A stretch of DNA of 64,000 nucleotides, from NCBI GenBank assembly GCA_036927565.1, contig JAYESD010000008.1, positions 123,283,498 to 123,347,497 of the forward strand, in the 5' to 3' direction. The position numbers were made by a program, and so were the translations under genes. The notes under the pieces were generated by a model. It was not told the DNA's origin. It was given only the letters and a program-made list of their open reading frames with translations, and did not search any database. This document shows positions 1 to 11,510 of the stretch, piece by piece; the first letter of the stretch is position 1; each line of letters opens with the position of its first letter. The DNA comes from Tuctoria greenei. Lineage: Eukaryota > Streptophyta > Magnoliopsida > Poales > Poaceae.

Positions 1-619
1 TTCCATAGGAGGCATCCTATACGGCCTCTTAGCTATAGGTGCAGTTCCAAGTATTAAATAAATAACAAACTCAATGTCTCGATCAGGTGGCATACCTGGC
101 AACTCATCTGGAAAAACATCTAAAAATTCACACACCACTGGAATCTCCTCAATTGCAGCACCATCCATATGATTCAGCTCCAATTGCTTCGGTGCGGTTT
201 GAGATGCTTCAAACTCTACGGTGATCCCTTCCTCATTATTCAACTTCATCGTCTTCGTGGCACACTCAATAACTCCATTGTGCTTCCTCAACCAGTCCAT
301 ACTAAGTATATGTCCAATCCTTGAGAATCCAAAACAATGAGGTTGGCAGAGAAGTCTACCCCCCTTATTCCAAGGCTTACTTTTGGACATACTATATTTG
401 TCCTCATCTCCCCTCCATGACACTTAACCAATAGAGTAAACTTCATATGAGAGATAGGCAAACTATACTTGGCAACATACTTCGATGCAATGAATGAATG
501 TGATGCTCCAGAATCAAACAACATAGTCGCGGGGTTGGAGTTGGCGAGAAACATACCAATGACCACATCATCCGCTTGTTGAGAATCCTCCGTAGAGACA
601 TGGTTCACGTTGCCACGAG
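1..619 (-). pseudogene. Protease and start of reverse transcriptase, Tekay copy 1
   Basis: Encodes the aspartic protease that matures the Gag-Pol polyprotein in the virus-like particle. The catalytic motif is visible as FDSGASHSF, so the active-site Asp is intact, unlike in copy 2. A one-base deletion near 300, compared with copy 2, breaks the frame after LDI. The frame then continues as the protease-RT linker (GMPPDRDIEF and the PYRMPPME region) up to the window edge. The RT catalytic core is outside the window. Confidence 0.8.
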
Positions 620-1775
620 CAAAATTCTGCTGTCCACAGCTTCCTTGCGGTTGTCCTCCATTGGGTATTCGGTTTTGCCTCGGCGCATTACTTCCTTGAC
701 CAAGGCCTGACTTAGGACATTGATGCGCAAAAAGTGTCCAGCTTCTCCACAAGTATAGCACTTCTTAACTCCACCAGAATTCTTGGCACGAGCTTGGTTT
801 TGAACACTTGCACCAGGAAAATTAGCACGAGGTGCATAAGGCATTGGAGGCCTAGGTGCTTGCATGACAGGGCGCTGCTGCACAAACTGAGTTGGACGCG
901 GTGCATAACCAGGGCGTTGTATAGGAGTAGAGGAGTTGTAATATGGCGCATTAGGAGGCGCAAAGCGAGGGCGCACATTACTTCCTTGTTGCTGTCCTTG
1001 GTATGGTGCCTTCCTCTTGTTGTCTTGCTCCATCTCATGGACCTTGTTCTCCACCACAATTGCTTTGTCCACAAGCTTCTGAAAATTGGCATAATCATGG
1101 TTGAGTAGTTGCACTTGGATTTCATTGTTCAAGCCCCTCATGAACAAGTATTGTTTTCGGCGGTCCCGGCTCACATTCGCAGGTGCATACCTTGAGAGTT
1201 GAGTGAACTTATTGAGATATTCACTCACGCTTGATCTTCCTTGCCTTAAGTTCTCAAATTCTTGCCTCTTCAAAATCATAACTCCCTCCGGCACATAATG
1301 AGAATGAAAGCTCTCTTTGAATTCGGCCCAAGTGATCCTCTCTTGATTCTCATGAGCATTGCAATATGAATCCAACCAATCTGCAGCTGCTCCAACTAGT
1401 TGATGAGAAGCAAATAAGACCTTCTCCCGATCACTACATTGGACGATAGCAAGTTTCTTCTTTACAGACTTGAGCCAATCATCGGCATCCATAGGGTCGG
1501 CAGCTTGAGCAAAGGTCGGTGGCCTAGTCCTCATAAACTCTCCCAATCGTTTATGAGGAGGTGGGGGTAGCGGTGGAGGCGTGTGGGCTGATTGTTGATG
1601 TTGCCAGCCTGCAGCTGTCCTATAGTCTGTATCATGGTCTGCATGAGCTGGTTCTGCATAGCCATAGCTGCTCAATGTTGATAGCTCCATGAGCAGGTCC
1701 TTGTCCATTGTTGTTCTGAGGTACTCCATGGTTCTCCTCCTCATCATTAGCATCCCTCTCGTTGCGAGTCCTCAC
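620..1775 (-). pseudogene. gag, Tekay copy 1 (frameshifted, start codon lost)
   Basis: Gag is the capsid/nucleocapsid protein of the virus-like particle. The retrotransposon gag domain is recognisable by MDADDWLKSV, KVLFASHQLVG and the region around FKESFHSHYVPEG. A basic, Pro/Gln-rich linker follows, then the CCHC knuckle beginning CYTCGEAGHF near 760-735. The start codon seen in copy 2 (ATG GTG AGG ACT) is ATA GTG AGG ACT here. The N-terminus is in another frame from the capsid domain, so there is an indel in the Pro-rich stretch near 1560-1650. A second frameshift falls inside the zinc knuckle near 735. No functional product is expected. Confidence 0.85.
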
Positions 1776-2046
1776 TATCTGGAGAAAAGCAATAGGTAAG
1801 AATTAGAAAACGTCCCCAACTATATGCATCAAGGGATATGAAACTAGACAACTAACTAGCCTACATGGATATGGTGATGCTAAAGCATCACAAAATCCTC
1901 TATTAAGCACACAAGCAACCAATATATATATAGCAAGCAGCACACCAAGCAAGAACACATCGATTCCAAAGTGCTCCTATGTGCTCTAAAGTGTCCATTC
2001 TATCTAGGCTACGTCCTACGGTCAACTTGTGGCTCTGATACCAATC
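1776..2046 (-). other. Leader with primer-binding site, Tekay copy 1
   Basis: Untranslated leader between LTR and gag. On the minus strand positions 2043-2026 read TGGTATCAGAGCCACAAG, the standard complement to the 3' end of initiator methionine tRNA used to prime minus-strand DNA synthesis. It starts three bases after the LTR end. No ORF is seen. Confidence 0.85.
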
Positions 2047-3213
2047 TGTGAAACCCGGTTCCGAAAAATGAACCAAGTGGACGCATATGTATGCCCAGGA
2101 CGTTCAACACACATACACGAGTGCATCACAAACAATATACAGATAATTACCACAAAACAAGATTAATTAACGAAATTTTATTACACAAACCATATTATCC
2201 TCGAATACAAACTCTAATGAATATTAATATTAATGACAAGTTCAAATTAATGCAGCAGAAATAAACTAAATAAGCAAACTAAGCAGCTAGGCAGCATAAG
2301 CAATAGGGTATAGCATAGCTCCAAAACACCAAAGGCAAGCTAACGGTAGACACGGCCTCGAACTCCCCATTATCATCATTAAACTCCCAATCCTGACCTG
2401 CAACTGTTGGGGGGGGGGGGGGGAGGGGATTGCAAGTGTGAGTACATGTCGTACTCAGCAAGTGTGGAAAGTATGACATGTGGCTGATTCAAATGACGAC
2501 AATAATAACGGCTAAGTGCTGAAAAGTACATTAAAACATTTGAAAAGCAATATATTACATGTGTATGAAGTAAACCCATCATGATCATAAGTAATATCAT
2601 AATACCAGTCTGAATTCATTACCATCATCAATAATTCCAAATTTCACCATTTGCCAATAACCATATTCAATACTAGAAATTAATCCATAACCATCCATAA
2701 CCATTACCAAGTTCCCTCTAATCATGGAAGTTGTCCAAGTGCTCATAACCGGGAGCACGACTATCATGATAGTTTTATTAGACTCTGCAGAGTTTGTACC
2801 ACTTTACCCACATGTTTGTGATTTCATCACCCGTCGGCGACTAAAGAACCTCCCTTATGCCAATTACACTTCCTTTGGTGTATGCCAAGAGATCACAAAA
2901 TAGCCTTTACAAAGGGATTACTAGCCTATTCAGACCCCACTGAGGTTTCACCGGTGGCGATGTCTCCCACATAGCACATCTTCAACCAAGGGCCCCCTCT
3001 TGAGCCGTTCGGATCCCAGGGTAGTCCCACCAATCATCAACAAACCCAATCAGACTACCCCTTCCCCGAGCATCCTTAATGGTACAAATAGCACTGGCAA
3101 AGCCCTAATTAATCAGCTACGCCGCACCCATACTTGGCCTCGTGGTGGCACTGTATTCCTGGCTTATTCTCACATGAACCGGTCCTTAGATCTAAAGCAA
3201 GCAAACCGCCATA
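2047..3213 (-). repeat. LTR fragment (R-U5 side), Tekay copy 1
   Basis: This is the 3' portion of the roughly 2.83 kb family LTR, ending TTTCACA on the minus strand next to the primer-binding site. It matches the last 1.17 kb of the LTR at 32959-35787. It includes the family's long homopolymer tract (poly-G here, near 2408-2423). The U3 side with the palindrome array and TATA is missing. Homology stops at about 3213, where an Athila LTR, itself lacking about 50 terminal bases, begins. That is a deletion junction with little or no microhomology. Confidence 0.85.
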
Positions 3214-4398
3214 ACTTTCGTGTAGCACTTCTCCTTAAGAGAGTATTCCTAAAGGTATCGAGTCCAAGAAACGTGTGTGTAATCTTACAAACTAATTCAG
3301 CCAAGGACACAAAGTTGTTTGGTAAGTAAGGAAGAGAGAGAAATTCAAAGTATTGATTGTAATTCAAATGAATTTGCGGTAGCTGCTTGCTTCAGGCACG
3401 GGTTTACCCCTTGCAACACTAGGACGACTCCCGCCAAGAGCCTATGGCATAGTCGAACGTGGAGGATTACTAAGGACAGATAGGGATGTCACCACCTACT
3501 GTCTACCTCTTCAATCTGTGGGTCTATGAGATATTCACTGGTGATTTCTAACCTAAGCACTACACTTACGTTTTAAATCACAACTCTAGTTGTTTCGAAC
3601 ACAAAGCTACAACAAGAGCCTCTAATAAATTAAAGCAATGAACACACAAGTAACTACTTGTGCAAACTACTAGCAGTTGAGAATCAAACTTGAATTGAAT
3701 TCACAAAGGTTTTACTTTATTTGAGTACACCTTTGTAGGGATATAAGTGTAGAAGAGGAACTTCACAAGCCCAAGTCTCTTTCTCCTAAACTCTCACCAC
3801 ACTCTCCTTCTACTTGGCAGCCTCTACGACTACTCTAAACCTTAGGAGTGGTATTCTATTCTCAACTTTTGGTGTGTGTGTGTGTGAAGTGAGGTGTGGG
3901 GTGCTATTTATAGGGGGGAAGAAGGATCGGTTCCCGCCACCAAATGCGCGTGAATCAGTCTTCATCGTGATCAGGGCACCACATGGAGTCGACACGTGGA
4001 AGCTGACCAAGTTCAGCGCAAGAAAGGGTTCGGTCGAACCCCCTAATCGGCCGAACAGAACGTTGGACCAATTCCTGTGTGCTTCCTTGAGGTGACTTCC
4101 AAGTGGGTCCATTGACTGATATGTGTGCTACACCATTGGATGGCCTCGGATAATTCTGTTTGTGTGCCATTTGATCCATGTGATGACACGTGGTGTCGCC
4201 TGATTCGTCGAAATCCAATTTTATGGATTACTCCTTGCATGTCTTGGTGATTTGGGTCTAAATTCACATGCATACAAATAAACACCAACATTTGTAGAAT
4301 TGGTTAGTTTTTAACCCTACCACTACATTGTGTTTCTCTTTTGTGCACATTATGAGGTGAATTGACGGTCTAAATATGGCACTTAAGGACCGTCAACA
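3214..4398 (-). repeat. Athila 3' LTR (outer end truncated)
   Basis: Aligns with 21704-22024 plus 24867-25777. On the plus strand it ends CGTCAACA at 4398; the intact partner begins TGTTGATG, giving the usual TG...CA ends with inverted TGTTGA. About the first 50 bases of the plus-strand reading are missing at the junction with the Tekay LTR. A (GT)n run is visible near 3872-3885. Palindrome-like TTCGGTCGAACCC and TCGGCCGA motifs lie near 4030-4060. Confidence 0.85.
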
Positions 4399-5955
4399 AA
4401 CTCCTCCACACTTAGTCCTTTGCTTGTCCTCGAGTGATGGCAAGAAAAAGAAATAAGGTGATGTCATAAACTTGCTAAAAGTTAGAAAAAGATAATTTTA
4501 GATATTTCAACTCACACCTCAATTCATGAATTCCCTTTGTGGAATGTGGCTACCACATCAATCTTGGGTGTTTGAAGAGTGGAATGGTTGGAATGTAGTT
4601 CTCTAGGATCTTCCCCAGCCGAAATGATCTGACGATTTGCTATATTCAGAAAGTCAAAGAAATAATTGCCCTTATCTCTCATTTGGAATCTCTCAAGTCT
4701 CTCAAAGTGTTTTCATCCTCACCTTGGCATGTTGTGCCAATTTTGTCCTTATACTAAATATGGCTATATCTAGATCTTGGTAGGGATAAATGTGGCACAC
4801 ATTGCAATTCATATATTACTAAGTCAATATTTGATCCTATGAGAGACTTATACAACAAACAAATTGACAAAGAAGATTCTTGTGCACATGAATGGAATGG
4901 ATATTTTTTGGACTCCATGGTTTTCTCTCTTTAAGGATGAAACATGGCTACTTTCTTTCTCCTTTTTTTCGTAGCCATGTCTTCTACTCCTTTTTATTTT
5001 TCTAGAGAGATTTTGATGATCAAAATGTATGGATTTCCTTTATAGGATGGAGGAATTGTGGATGCAAATTCTTAATGTGAGAAATTTTGAATGGATAAGG
5101 TGCACAAGAATTTTTAAGTCAAAAATTTCATGCATGTCACTCAATTAGGCCACGAGTTTGAAAAAGTTCAATGAAAAACAAAGTGGCATATGCATGTGGT
5201 TTTGCAATAATTTGTGTCATATGGTCGTGGTGGGTATTTAAATTTCCAATGAGAGAATCTAGCAAAGTTCAAGACTCCAAATTGTACAAACATCAAAATC
5301 AATTTCAAGCAAAGAGATATGTCCTGGAATAAATCTTTTACCATATCACACTAGTCAAATACTTAGATGACGTGTTTTTCCTATTTTGCTTGTGGGAATC
5401 ATAAACAAGGCAATAAATCAAAATATGAAGGATTCAAGTTTTTAGCTCAAGCAAATTTTGACTACCAAGTTTTACATTTTAAATTGTTGAGTTGAATTGC
5501 TTTCAGATATTCAGTATTAAATATTAAATCAACTCAAACAGTAACGTAGCATACATATTCAGGGGTAGAAGATCCAAACCGAATATGTGGAGCAAAACAG
5601 AGCCGTGTGGGGCCCACACCAGGTCGGCCGACCCCCTTCTGGCCTCTCTGTTGCTCTGTTTCAACGTGTCGAGTTGTATGTTTGGTTGTGACGTGTTTCG
5701 AGATGCAATACTATTTTTTGCACGTTGGGATTTCGCGAATTTGGGGTGCCTCCCCCACACTTGTTCCCTGAATTCTTTATTTAACACAATAAACTAAAGG
5801 GTGAACTTTACCGGGTTAGATGAACCGGTAAGTTTACTTTATTGAACTCAAAATATGGGGATGCTTACATTATTCAATCTAAATTTAATGAAACAAAAAT
5901 TTGGAACAAAACTAAACTAAGCTAGTGAGCATCCTATGCATTTGGGACATTTAAA
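4399..5955 (-). other. Athila 3' untranslated region with polypurine tract
   Basis: Next to the LTR, positions 4415-4399 read CTAAGTGTGGAGGAGTT on the minus strand, the expected polypurine primer for plus-strand synthesis. A second similar purine run (GTGTGGGGGAGGC) lies near 5760-5745. A perfect 12-base palindrome GGTCGGCCGACC is at 5622-5633. The rest is AT-rich and I see no coding or RNA gene in it. Confidence 0.6.
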
Positions 5956-6862
5956 CTATGGAGCATTGTAGATGTTAGGCTTCCCAACGGCATTGCATAC
6001 GTGCTGCAGCTTGGCGCCCATGCCACGGTGAACACCGTCAATCTCCTCCTTGAGGAATATGAGTTCATCCTTCAGCTTTGCCCTCTCAATGTGCCCTTCA
6101 GCCACTAAGTCCGATAGCTTCTTGTTCTCCAAACAGAGAGAAGCTAACTCCTTAGAAAGTTGTGCCACTTTAGGGGCACGAGGAGATTTCTCGTCGTTGT
6201 CCTCAAATTGGCTAGGTGGCCCTCTGATGGCAGGTGGCGAGAGGAGACGCCTAATCTTGGAGAATGACGAGCCCGTCGATTCCACCATCGCCACATTATC
6301 CATTTGCTTGAATAATCCTTTTGCATAGCCTCCTTCAGGCTTGTGCACACCGTGAATAATGAGGCGGTCTCCCACACGCTCAGGCGAGGTACGTGTAGGT
6401 GACTTGTAGTGGTGGCTCACTACGTCACCGTCCTTGGTCTTTAGAGTGTACATGAACTCCTCGCCAGGCTACAGCTTTGGGAGAGACTCGCCTCTTTCAG
6501 GAAAAAGATGGGTCTTGACTGACTTAAGGCCAGCCGTAGTCGGACGACATGCAGGTGTCGTCGAATTCATGGGCATCCTCCGAGGGGAGAGCGACCGTGT
6601 AGCACCACGAGGCGTGGTGCTATGCCCACATGAAGTCATCGTTGGTGGCAGGTACAACATCTAATGCCATGACGGACTCCAAAGCTAGGGTGGACTTGTC
6701 ATTGGATGGCGCTATGTCTCCCCTCAGGTTGAAGGTTGAGCTAGGAGGCATGAGGCACAATTTTCTTGTCGGCCATGACTTGGATGGGAGGAACAGGAGA
6801 TGGGTTTTTCTGGATGGTGCAAGTTTCTCCTCTCTGTACTCGTCGGGAAAGAATGATAGCAC
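5956..6862 (-). pseudogene. Extra ORF in the env position of the Athila element
   Basis: I do not recognise this protein by family. It lies between integrase and the 3' LTR, where Athila elements often carry an env-like or other additional ORF. Two overlapping frames (6862-6620 and 6660-5956) imply one frameshift. The second frame has one internal TAG at 6469-6471, between LPKL and PGEEF. The C-terminal third (roughly ELASLCLENKKLSDLV and KLKDELIFLKEEI) has a heptad pattern suggesting a coiled coil. I see no clear signal peptide or transmembrane segment, so an envelope role is not supported by sequence. Confidence 0.5.
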
Positions 6863-7071
6863 CGAGAGTCATGTTGTGATACATCGGGAGAGTTCGCACG
6901 AAAAAACAGAAAGCTGACGGCGCAAGGGGGGTGGGGGGGGGGGGGGGGTTGGTCGACCCTAGGGTTCGGTCGAACCCTTCCTGACTCTGTTCGGGCTAAA
7001 CTTTCGTGGGCTGGCTTAATGGGCCCCGAGGATGAATAATTGGATGGGCCCATTAATTGGACGGGGAGAAT
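6863..7071. repeat. Poly-G tract and small palindromes between Athila pol and the extra ORF
   Basis: Positions 6926-6948 are almost pure G (one T). Just after it come GGTCGACC and a GGGTTCGGTCGAACCC near-palindrome (about 6951-6980), resembling the TCGGTCGAACC motifs in the same element's LTR. The tract length may be unreliable in the assembly. No gene is seen here. Confidence 0.6.
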
Positions 7072-8357
7072 TTATACATAATTTAAAGAAACGGCGTGAA
7101 TATCAGAAAGATTTATCACGTCAATTTCTTTTTCCGCCTCCTCCTCCAAGGATTCAAGAAATAACTTGAGTCGCTGGCCATTCACTTTAAATAGCTGATC
7201 CTCATCACCTTGGAGTGTGATTGCTCCATGGGATGAGGTTTCTACCACGGTGAAGGGTCCTTCCCATTTACTTCTAAGCTTCCCGTGTCCAAAGAGTTTA
7301 ACCCTAGAGTTGAAGAGTAGAACTTTATCACCAAGTTTGAACTCTTTAGGCGTAATCCTCTTATTGTGCCATCTTTTGGTTCTTTCCTTGTAGATTTTGG
7401 CTCTATGGTATGCCTTATCTCTCCACTCTTCCAACTCGGAAAGTTGCTTCAGTCGGTGCTTTCCTACTTTGTTAAGGTCCATGTTCCACCGCTTGATGGC
7501 CCAATAGGCTCCATGTTCCAACTCTACAGGAAGATGACAAGTCTTCCCATAGACAAGTTGGAAAGGAGACATGATGATGGGAGTTTTGTAGGCAGTACGG
7601 TATGCCCACAATGCGTCGGGTAGCTTATGCTTCCATCCGGTTCCCATTTCCAAGACGGTCTTTTGCAGAATATTCTTAATTTCCATATTGGATGTTTCTG
7701 CTTAACCATTTGGGGTGGCAATGTTATGTTGCACACCAAGCTCCATCATAAAGTTCCAGAAGGTCTTATCTATGAAATGAGACCCTCCATCACTTATGAT
7801 CATACGGGGAGTGTCAAAGCATGGGAAAATGACCTCATGGAACATTTTCCTAGCTTGCTTGGAATCCGCATTTTTGCACAGCAAAGCTTCTACCCATTTT
7901 GACACATAATCTACAACCACCAGGATATACTCGCAATCATAGGACCTAGGGAAAGGTCAAATGAAATCAATACCTCACACATCAAATAATTCCACTTGGA
8001 GGTTATATGTCAGGGGCATCGCATTGCGAGTTGAGATTCCTCCATGCTTTGGCATTTCCAACATCTGAAAATGGATTCTTTTGTATCTTCATACATAGAA
8101 GGTCAATAGAATCCACTTTGTCATATCTTTTCCTAAGTACGGTAAACACCGTAATGGCCACCATACGGGCTAGCATGGCATTTCTCAATAATCTTGGTGC
8201 CTTCAATTGATGGGACGCACCTTCTAAGAAGGCCATCGGCACAAACTCGATAGAGGTATGGGTCATCCCAAAGGTGTCTACGACTTTCATAGATGAGTTT
8301 TTTTTCATTGGTGGTATGTATCATGTGACCATGAAGTTCACGATATCTGCATACCAA
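7072..8357 (-). pseudogene. Athila integrase (degenerate)
   Basis: Integrase inserts the cDNA into the host chromosome. The N-terminal zinc-binding part is suggested by HASPYGGHYGVYRT near 8160. The DDE core is recognisable as VDYVSKWVEAL, IISDGGSHF and the Glu in NMEIKNIL. The C-terminal part contains GDKVLLFNSR and KWEGPFTVVE. Coding is broken into at least four pieces: a stop after TPNG near 7702, a break near 7920-8003 and a frameshift near 8133-8308. Confidence 0.8.
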
Positions 8358-9903
8358 GGGTGAGAGTCAGTCACCTTGAGAAGCATATCCTCTCGTAGGA
8401 AGTAATTGATAGGAATGTCCAAGGTTTGAGTGACTTCCATAGGCGAGAGATGATCTGCTATGAAATTCTCTACTCCTTTCTTATCCTTGATTTCTAAGTC
8501 GAACTCTTGGAGTAGAAGAATCCAACAGATTAGCCTTGGTTTAGCATCCTTTTTTGTGAGCAAATACTTCAAGGTATCATGTTCTATGTAGACAATGACC
8601 TTGGCTCCTACCAAATAGGACCTAAACTTATCGTTAGCAAAAACCACAGCCAAGAGCTCTTTTTCAGTTGTGGCATAATTGAGTTGAGCTCCTGTCAGAG
8701 TTTTGCTAGCGTAGACTATTGCATGATGCTTTTTATATTTTGTTTGGCCTAGCACCACACCAACAGCATTATCACTAGCATCACACATGATTTCGAATGG
8801 CGGCGTCCAATCGAAAGGTTGAATGATTGGAGCTGAGATGAGTGCATTTTTGAGTGTATCAAATGATTTAAGGCATTCATAATCAAAATCAAAGGGAGCT
8901 TCCATAGCTAATAGGTTAGTGAGGGGTCTAGCAACTTTTGAGAAATCTTTGATGAATCGCCGATAGAACCCCGCATGACCTAGAAAGCTACGGATTCCCT
9001 TAACATTGATAGGAGGTGGAAGTTTTTCAGTAACTTCAATCTTTGCTTTGTCCACCTCTATCCCTCTCTCAGACACTAAGTGTCCAAGAACTATGCCTTC
9101 ACAGACAATGAAATGGCACTTTTTCCAATTAAGTATGAGGTCCTTCTCTTGACATCGTTGTAAGACCTTGTCTAAATTTTCCAGACAATGATCAAAAGTT
9201 TTCCAATAGACGGAGAAATAGTCCATGAAAACTTCCATGATCTCCTCAATCATGTCAGAAAAGATAGACATCATGCATCTTTGAAAGACACAGGAGCATT
9301 ACACAATCCAAAGGACATACGCCGGTAGACATAAGTTCCATAGGGACATGTGAATGTGGTCTTACTTTGATCGTCGGGATGGATTGGGATTTGATGATAC
9401 CCCAAATACCCGTCAAGAAAACAAAAGTAGGAGTGTTTTGCCAACCGCTCTAACATCTCATCGATGAAGGATAGTGGAAAATGATCCTTCCTTGTAGCCT
9501 TATTAAGTTTTCGGTAATCAATACACATCCTCCAACTATGATGGTTCGCTGGGGAATTAATTCATTCTTCTCATTTTAAATGACTGTCATACCTCCCTTC
9601 TTAGGCACTACTTGAACTGGGCTAACCCATTCACTATGAGGAACAGGGTAGATAATCCTGGCATGCAGAAGTTTCAAGACTTCCTTCTTGACAACTTCCC
9701 GCATCACATTATTCAGTCACCTTTGAGGTTCCCTTGAGGGGATACTCTCGGGGTCAATAGGAATGTGATGGGTGCATAACGCTGGACTAATCTACTAGAG
9801 ATCCTCCAGCGAATAGCATAGCTCTATGCTTTTCTAACATGGAAATTAGTTTGAGTGTCATCTGAAAGCTTGTCACTTATGATGACGGGGGCTTCTAAAT
9901 CGC
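8321..9903 (-). pseudogene. Athila reverse transcriptase and RNase H (degenerate)
   Basis: RT motifs in order: CIDYRKLNKAT, GYLGYHQIPIHPDDQ, FGLCNAP, then the catalytic box near 9220, here FMDYF instead of the usual FMDDF, so the second catalytic Asp is replaced by Tyr. Next come the thumb (GHAGFYRRFIKDFS) and RNase H (FEIMCDASDNAVG, ATTEKELLAVVFA, EHDTLKYLL). The frame breaks at 9271-9274. Upstream bases to 9903 still resemble the pre-RT region but contain stops. At 9904 the Copia element begins; homology to the same element resumes after 19998. Confidence 0.85.
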
Positions 9904-11459
9904 TGAATGTGCATCTAGGCATCCCATGTGGGTTTTGGTTGATTAATGACAAACAAATGAGATCCTAACAAAATTGTTGAGATGAGTGCAGGTTTTAAAG
10001 TAATTAGGAAGAAAGCACAAAAAGAAAGGAGAATGAGGATCCAAACGGAAAAGAGCTCAAGAGCTGAAAAAGATTAGAATTATTTTGTATGGAGTGTGTT
10101 AGAGAAACACACACCAAGAGCTCAAGTGAAAGAGATTACACTCACCGCACAAAAATCAGCATGTGCGGACAAGTCTAATATCAACCGGACTAGTCTGATA
10201 TCTCTCTGACTAAAAACGGACAAGTGCCGCCCCCCCCCCCCCCCCGTGCGGACTAGTCCGCAACACATTGCATTTGCACAACACTGGACAAGTCTGATAT
10301 CAACTGAACTAGTCCGATAATCCTCTGACTAAAATTGGACAAGTCCTTCAAGTGTGGACTTATCCTTAGCCCTACAATTTTTCACAACACCGGGCAAGTC
10401 CGATATCCACTGAACTAGTCTGAAAACTCACTGAATAAAATCGGACAAGTCTCTCCAAATGCGGACTTGTCCTTAGTTCTACACAGTGTTCACCACACCG
10501 GTCAATTTCCATATCAACCGGACTAGTCCAGAAAGTTTCTGTGCCCAGATCGGACTAGTCTGCACCTTAACAGACTAGTCTGGTATCCATCAACACTTAG
10601 GGTGCTCCACACACCGCAAACCGTACTAGTCCGGTGTCCACCACGGACTAGTACGGACTTCGCAAACCCTAACGATAACATTTGGAAACTCTAATATAAA
10701 TAGAGGTGTACGGCCATACAACACCCACTCTTGACTCCCTGCACCGTCACACCTCCCAAGAGCCCAAAAATACATCTCTCCACTCATTCTAAACCTAAAA
10801 GGATCAAATCTTTGAGGATTAGGGATTGGACAAAGGAGAGAACTTATTCCACATGATCTTGAGCTCTTGGGTTTGATCTCCTGCACACTCTCATTGTTCA
10901 TTGTATATCTTTTGAGTGTGTTTGGTGGTGTTCATCGCTGTAATTCTTGGGGAGCCCTCAACTTGTGAGAAGGCCCCTTGAACAAGTTATTTGCCCCTAT
11001 GTGATAAGTGGTTGAGAATCGGCTTCCGTGGTGATTCAACGAGGGAAGGGTTAGTGAATACCCAGTCCTCCGTGGACTCCTCAACGGGGACACAGATTCC
11101 TCTGTGGGATCCAACCTCGGGAAAAAATCTTGTCTTGCGTGTTATTGTTTTATCGTTCATCATATTCTAGGGTTTGCATAGTCATGTATAACTCACATTG
11201 AAATATTGGATTAAAGTTGATCATTGCAATATCTTGCTTAATCGTTATAATACATTTAAATTGTCAATTGCTTTCTGGTGCATAGACTGCTAGAAGTTAA
11301 ATTAACGATCAATCTTAATATTTCAAGTCCACGTACACCAGACTAGTTTGTACAATAACGTACTAGTCGAGCCTCCCTGTATTTGATCAATTTGTTAAGT
11401 GCTTCAGGGATCAACAAAGATTCAAAAAACCTATTCACCCCCCCTCTAGGCTACATTCA
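9904..11459 (+). repeat. 5' LTR of the SIRE-type Copia element
   Basis: A 1556 bp direct repeat with the LTR at 18453. It contains a palindrome array (10166-10660), a TATA-like box at 10695-10702 and a long poly-C run at about 10229-10245. Two further ACTAGT boxes lie near 11341 and 11362, inside the likely transcribed part. It ends just before the primer-binding site. Confidence 0.9.
10166..10702 (+). promoter_or_regulatory. Copia LTR promoter: CGGAC-NN-GTCCG array and TATA box
   Basis: About 18 copies of a 12-base inverted repeat, many with one or two mismatches, lie between 10166 and 10660. The centre is TA or AA; a perfect copy is at 10249-10260. The array ends about 40 bases before TATAAATA (10695-10702), the probable core promoter. 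A TCTCTCTGACTAAAAACGGAC spacer links two boxes here and also occurs in the unrelated Tekay LTRs. A regulatory role is inferred from position and repetition only. Confidence 0.6.
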
Positions 11460-11461
11460 AT

Positions 11462-11475
11462 TGGTATCAGAGCCA
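11462..11475 (+). other. Primer-binding site, Copia element
   Basis: TGGTATCAGAGCCA starts two bases after the 5' LTR and is complementary to the 3' end of initiator methionine tRNA, the usual primer for plant Copia elements. Confidence 0.9.
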
Positions 11476-11510
11476 AACTCTTCAAAAGAGACTCGCCGCT
11501 CGAAGAGACG

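Larger units (their letters stand above)
1..3213 (-). mobile_element. Tekay/Del-type Ty3 chromovirus, 5' part (copy 1)
   Basis: Read on the minus strand this runs LTR (3213 to 2047), primer-binding site (2043-2026), leader, gag and protease, and reaches the start of reverse transcriptase at the window edge. Its gag and protease match the plus-strand element at 32959-64000 closely, so both are the same family. That copy carries the chromodomain that assigns the family to the Tekay/Del clade. The LTR lacks its upstream part (U3 promoter array and TATA) and abuts an Athila LTR at about 3213. Coding capacity is lost: the gag start codon is mutated and there are frameshifts. Confidence 0.85.

Noticed and set aside
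2026..2043. Possible tRNA gene remnants at the TGGTATCAGA sites
   Set aside because: Only the primer-binding complement is present; no cloverleaf can be formed around it.
5956..6453. Athila extra ORF as a true envelope gene
   Set aside because: No signal peptide or transmembrane segment is visible; the readable part is a coiled coil. Kept only as an unidentified extra ORF.
10166..10660. Regularly spaced palindromes considered as a CRISPR array
   Set aside because: Repeats are only 12 bases and imperfect, spacers are short and themselves repeated, the array lies in an LTR of a plant element, and no cas genes are present.
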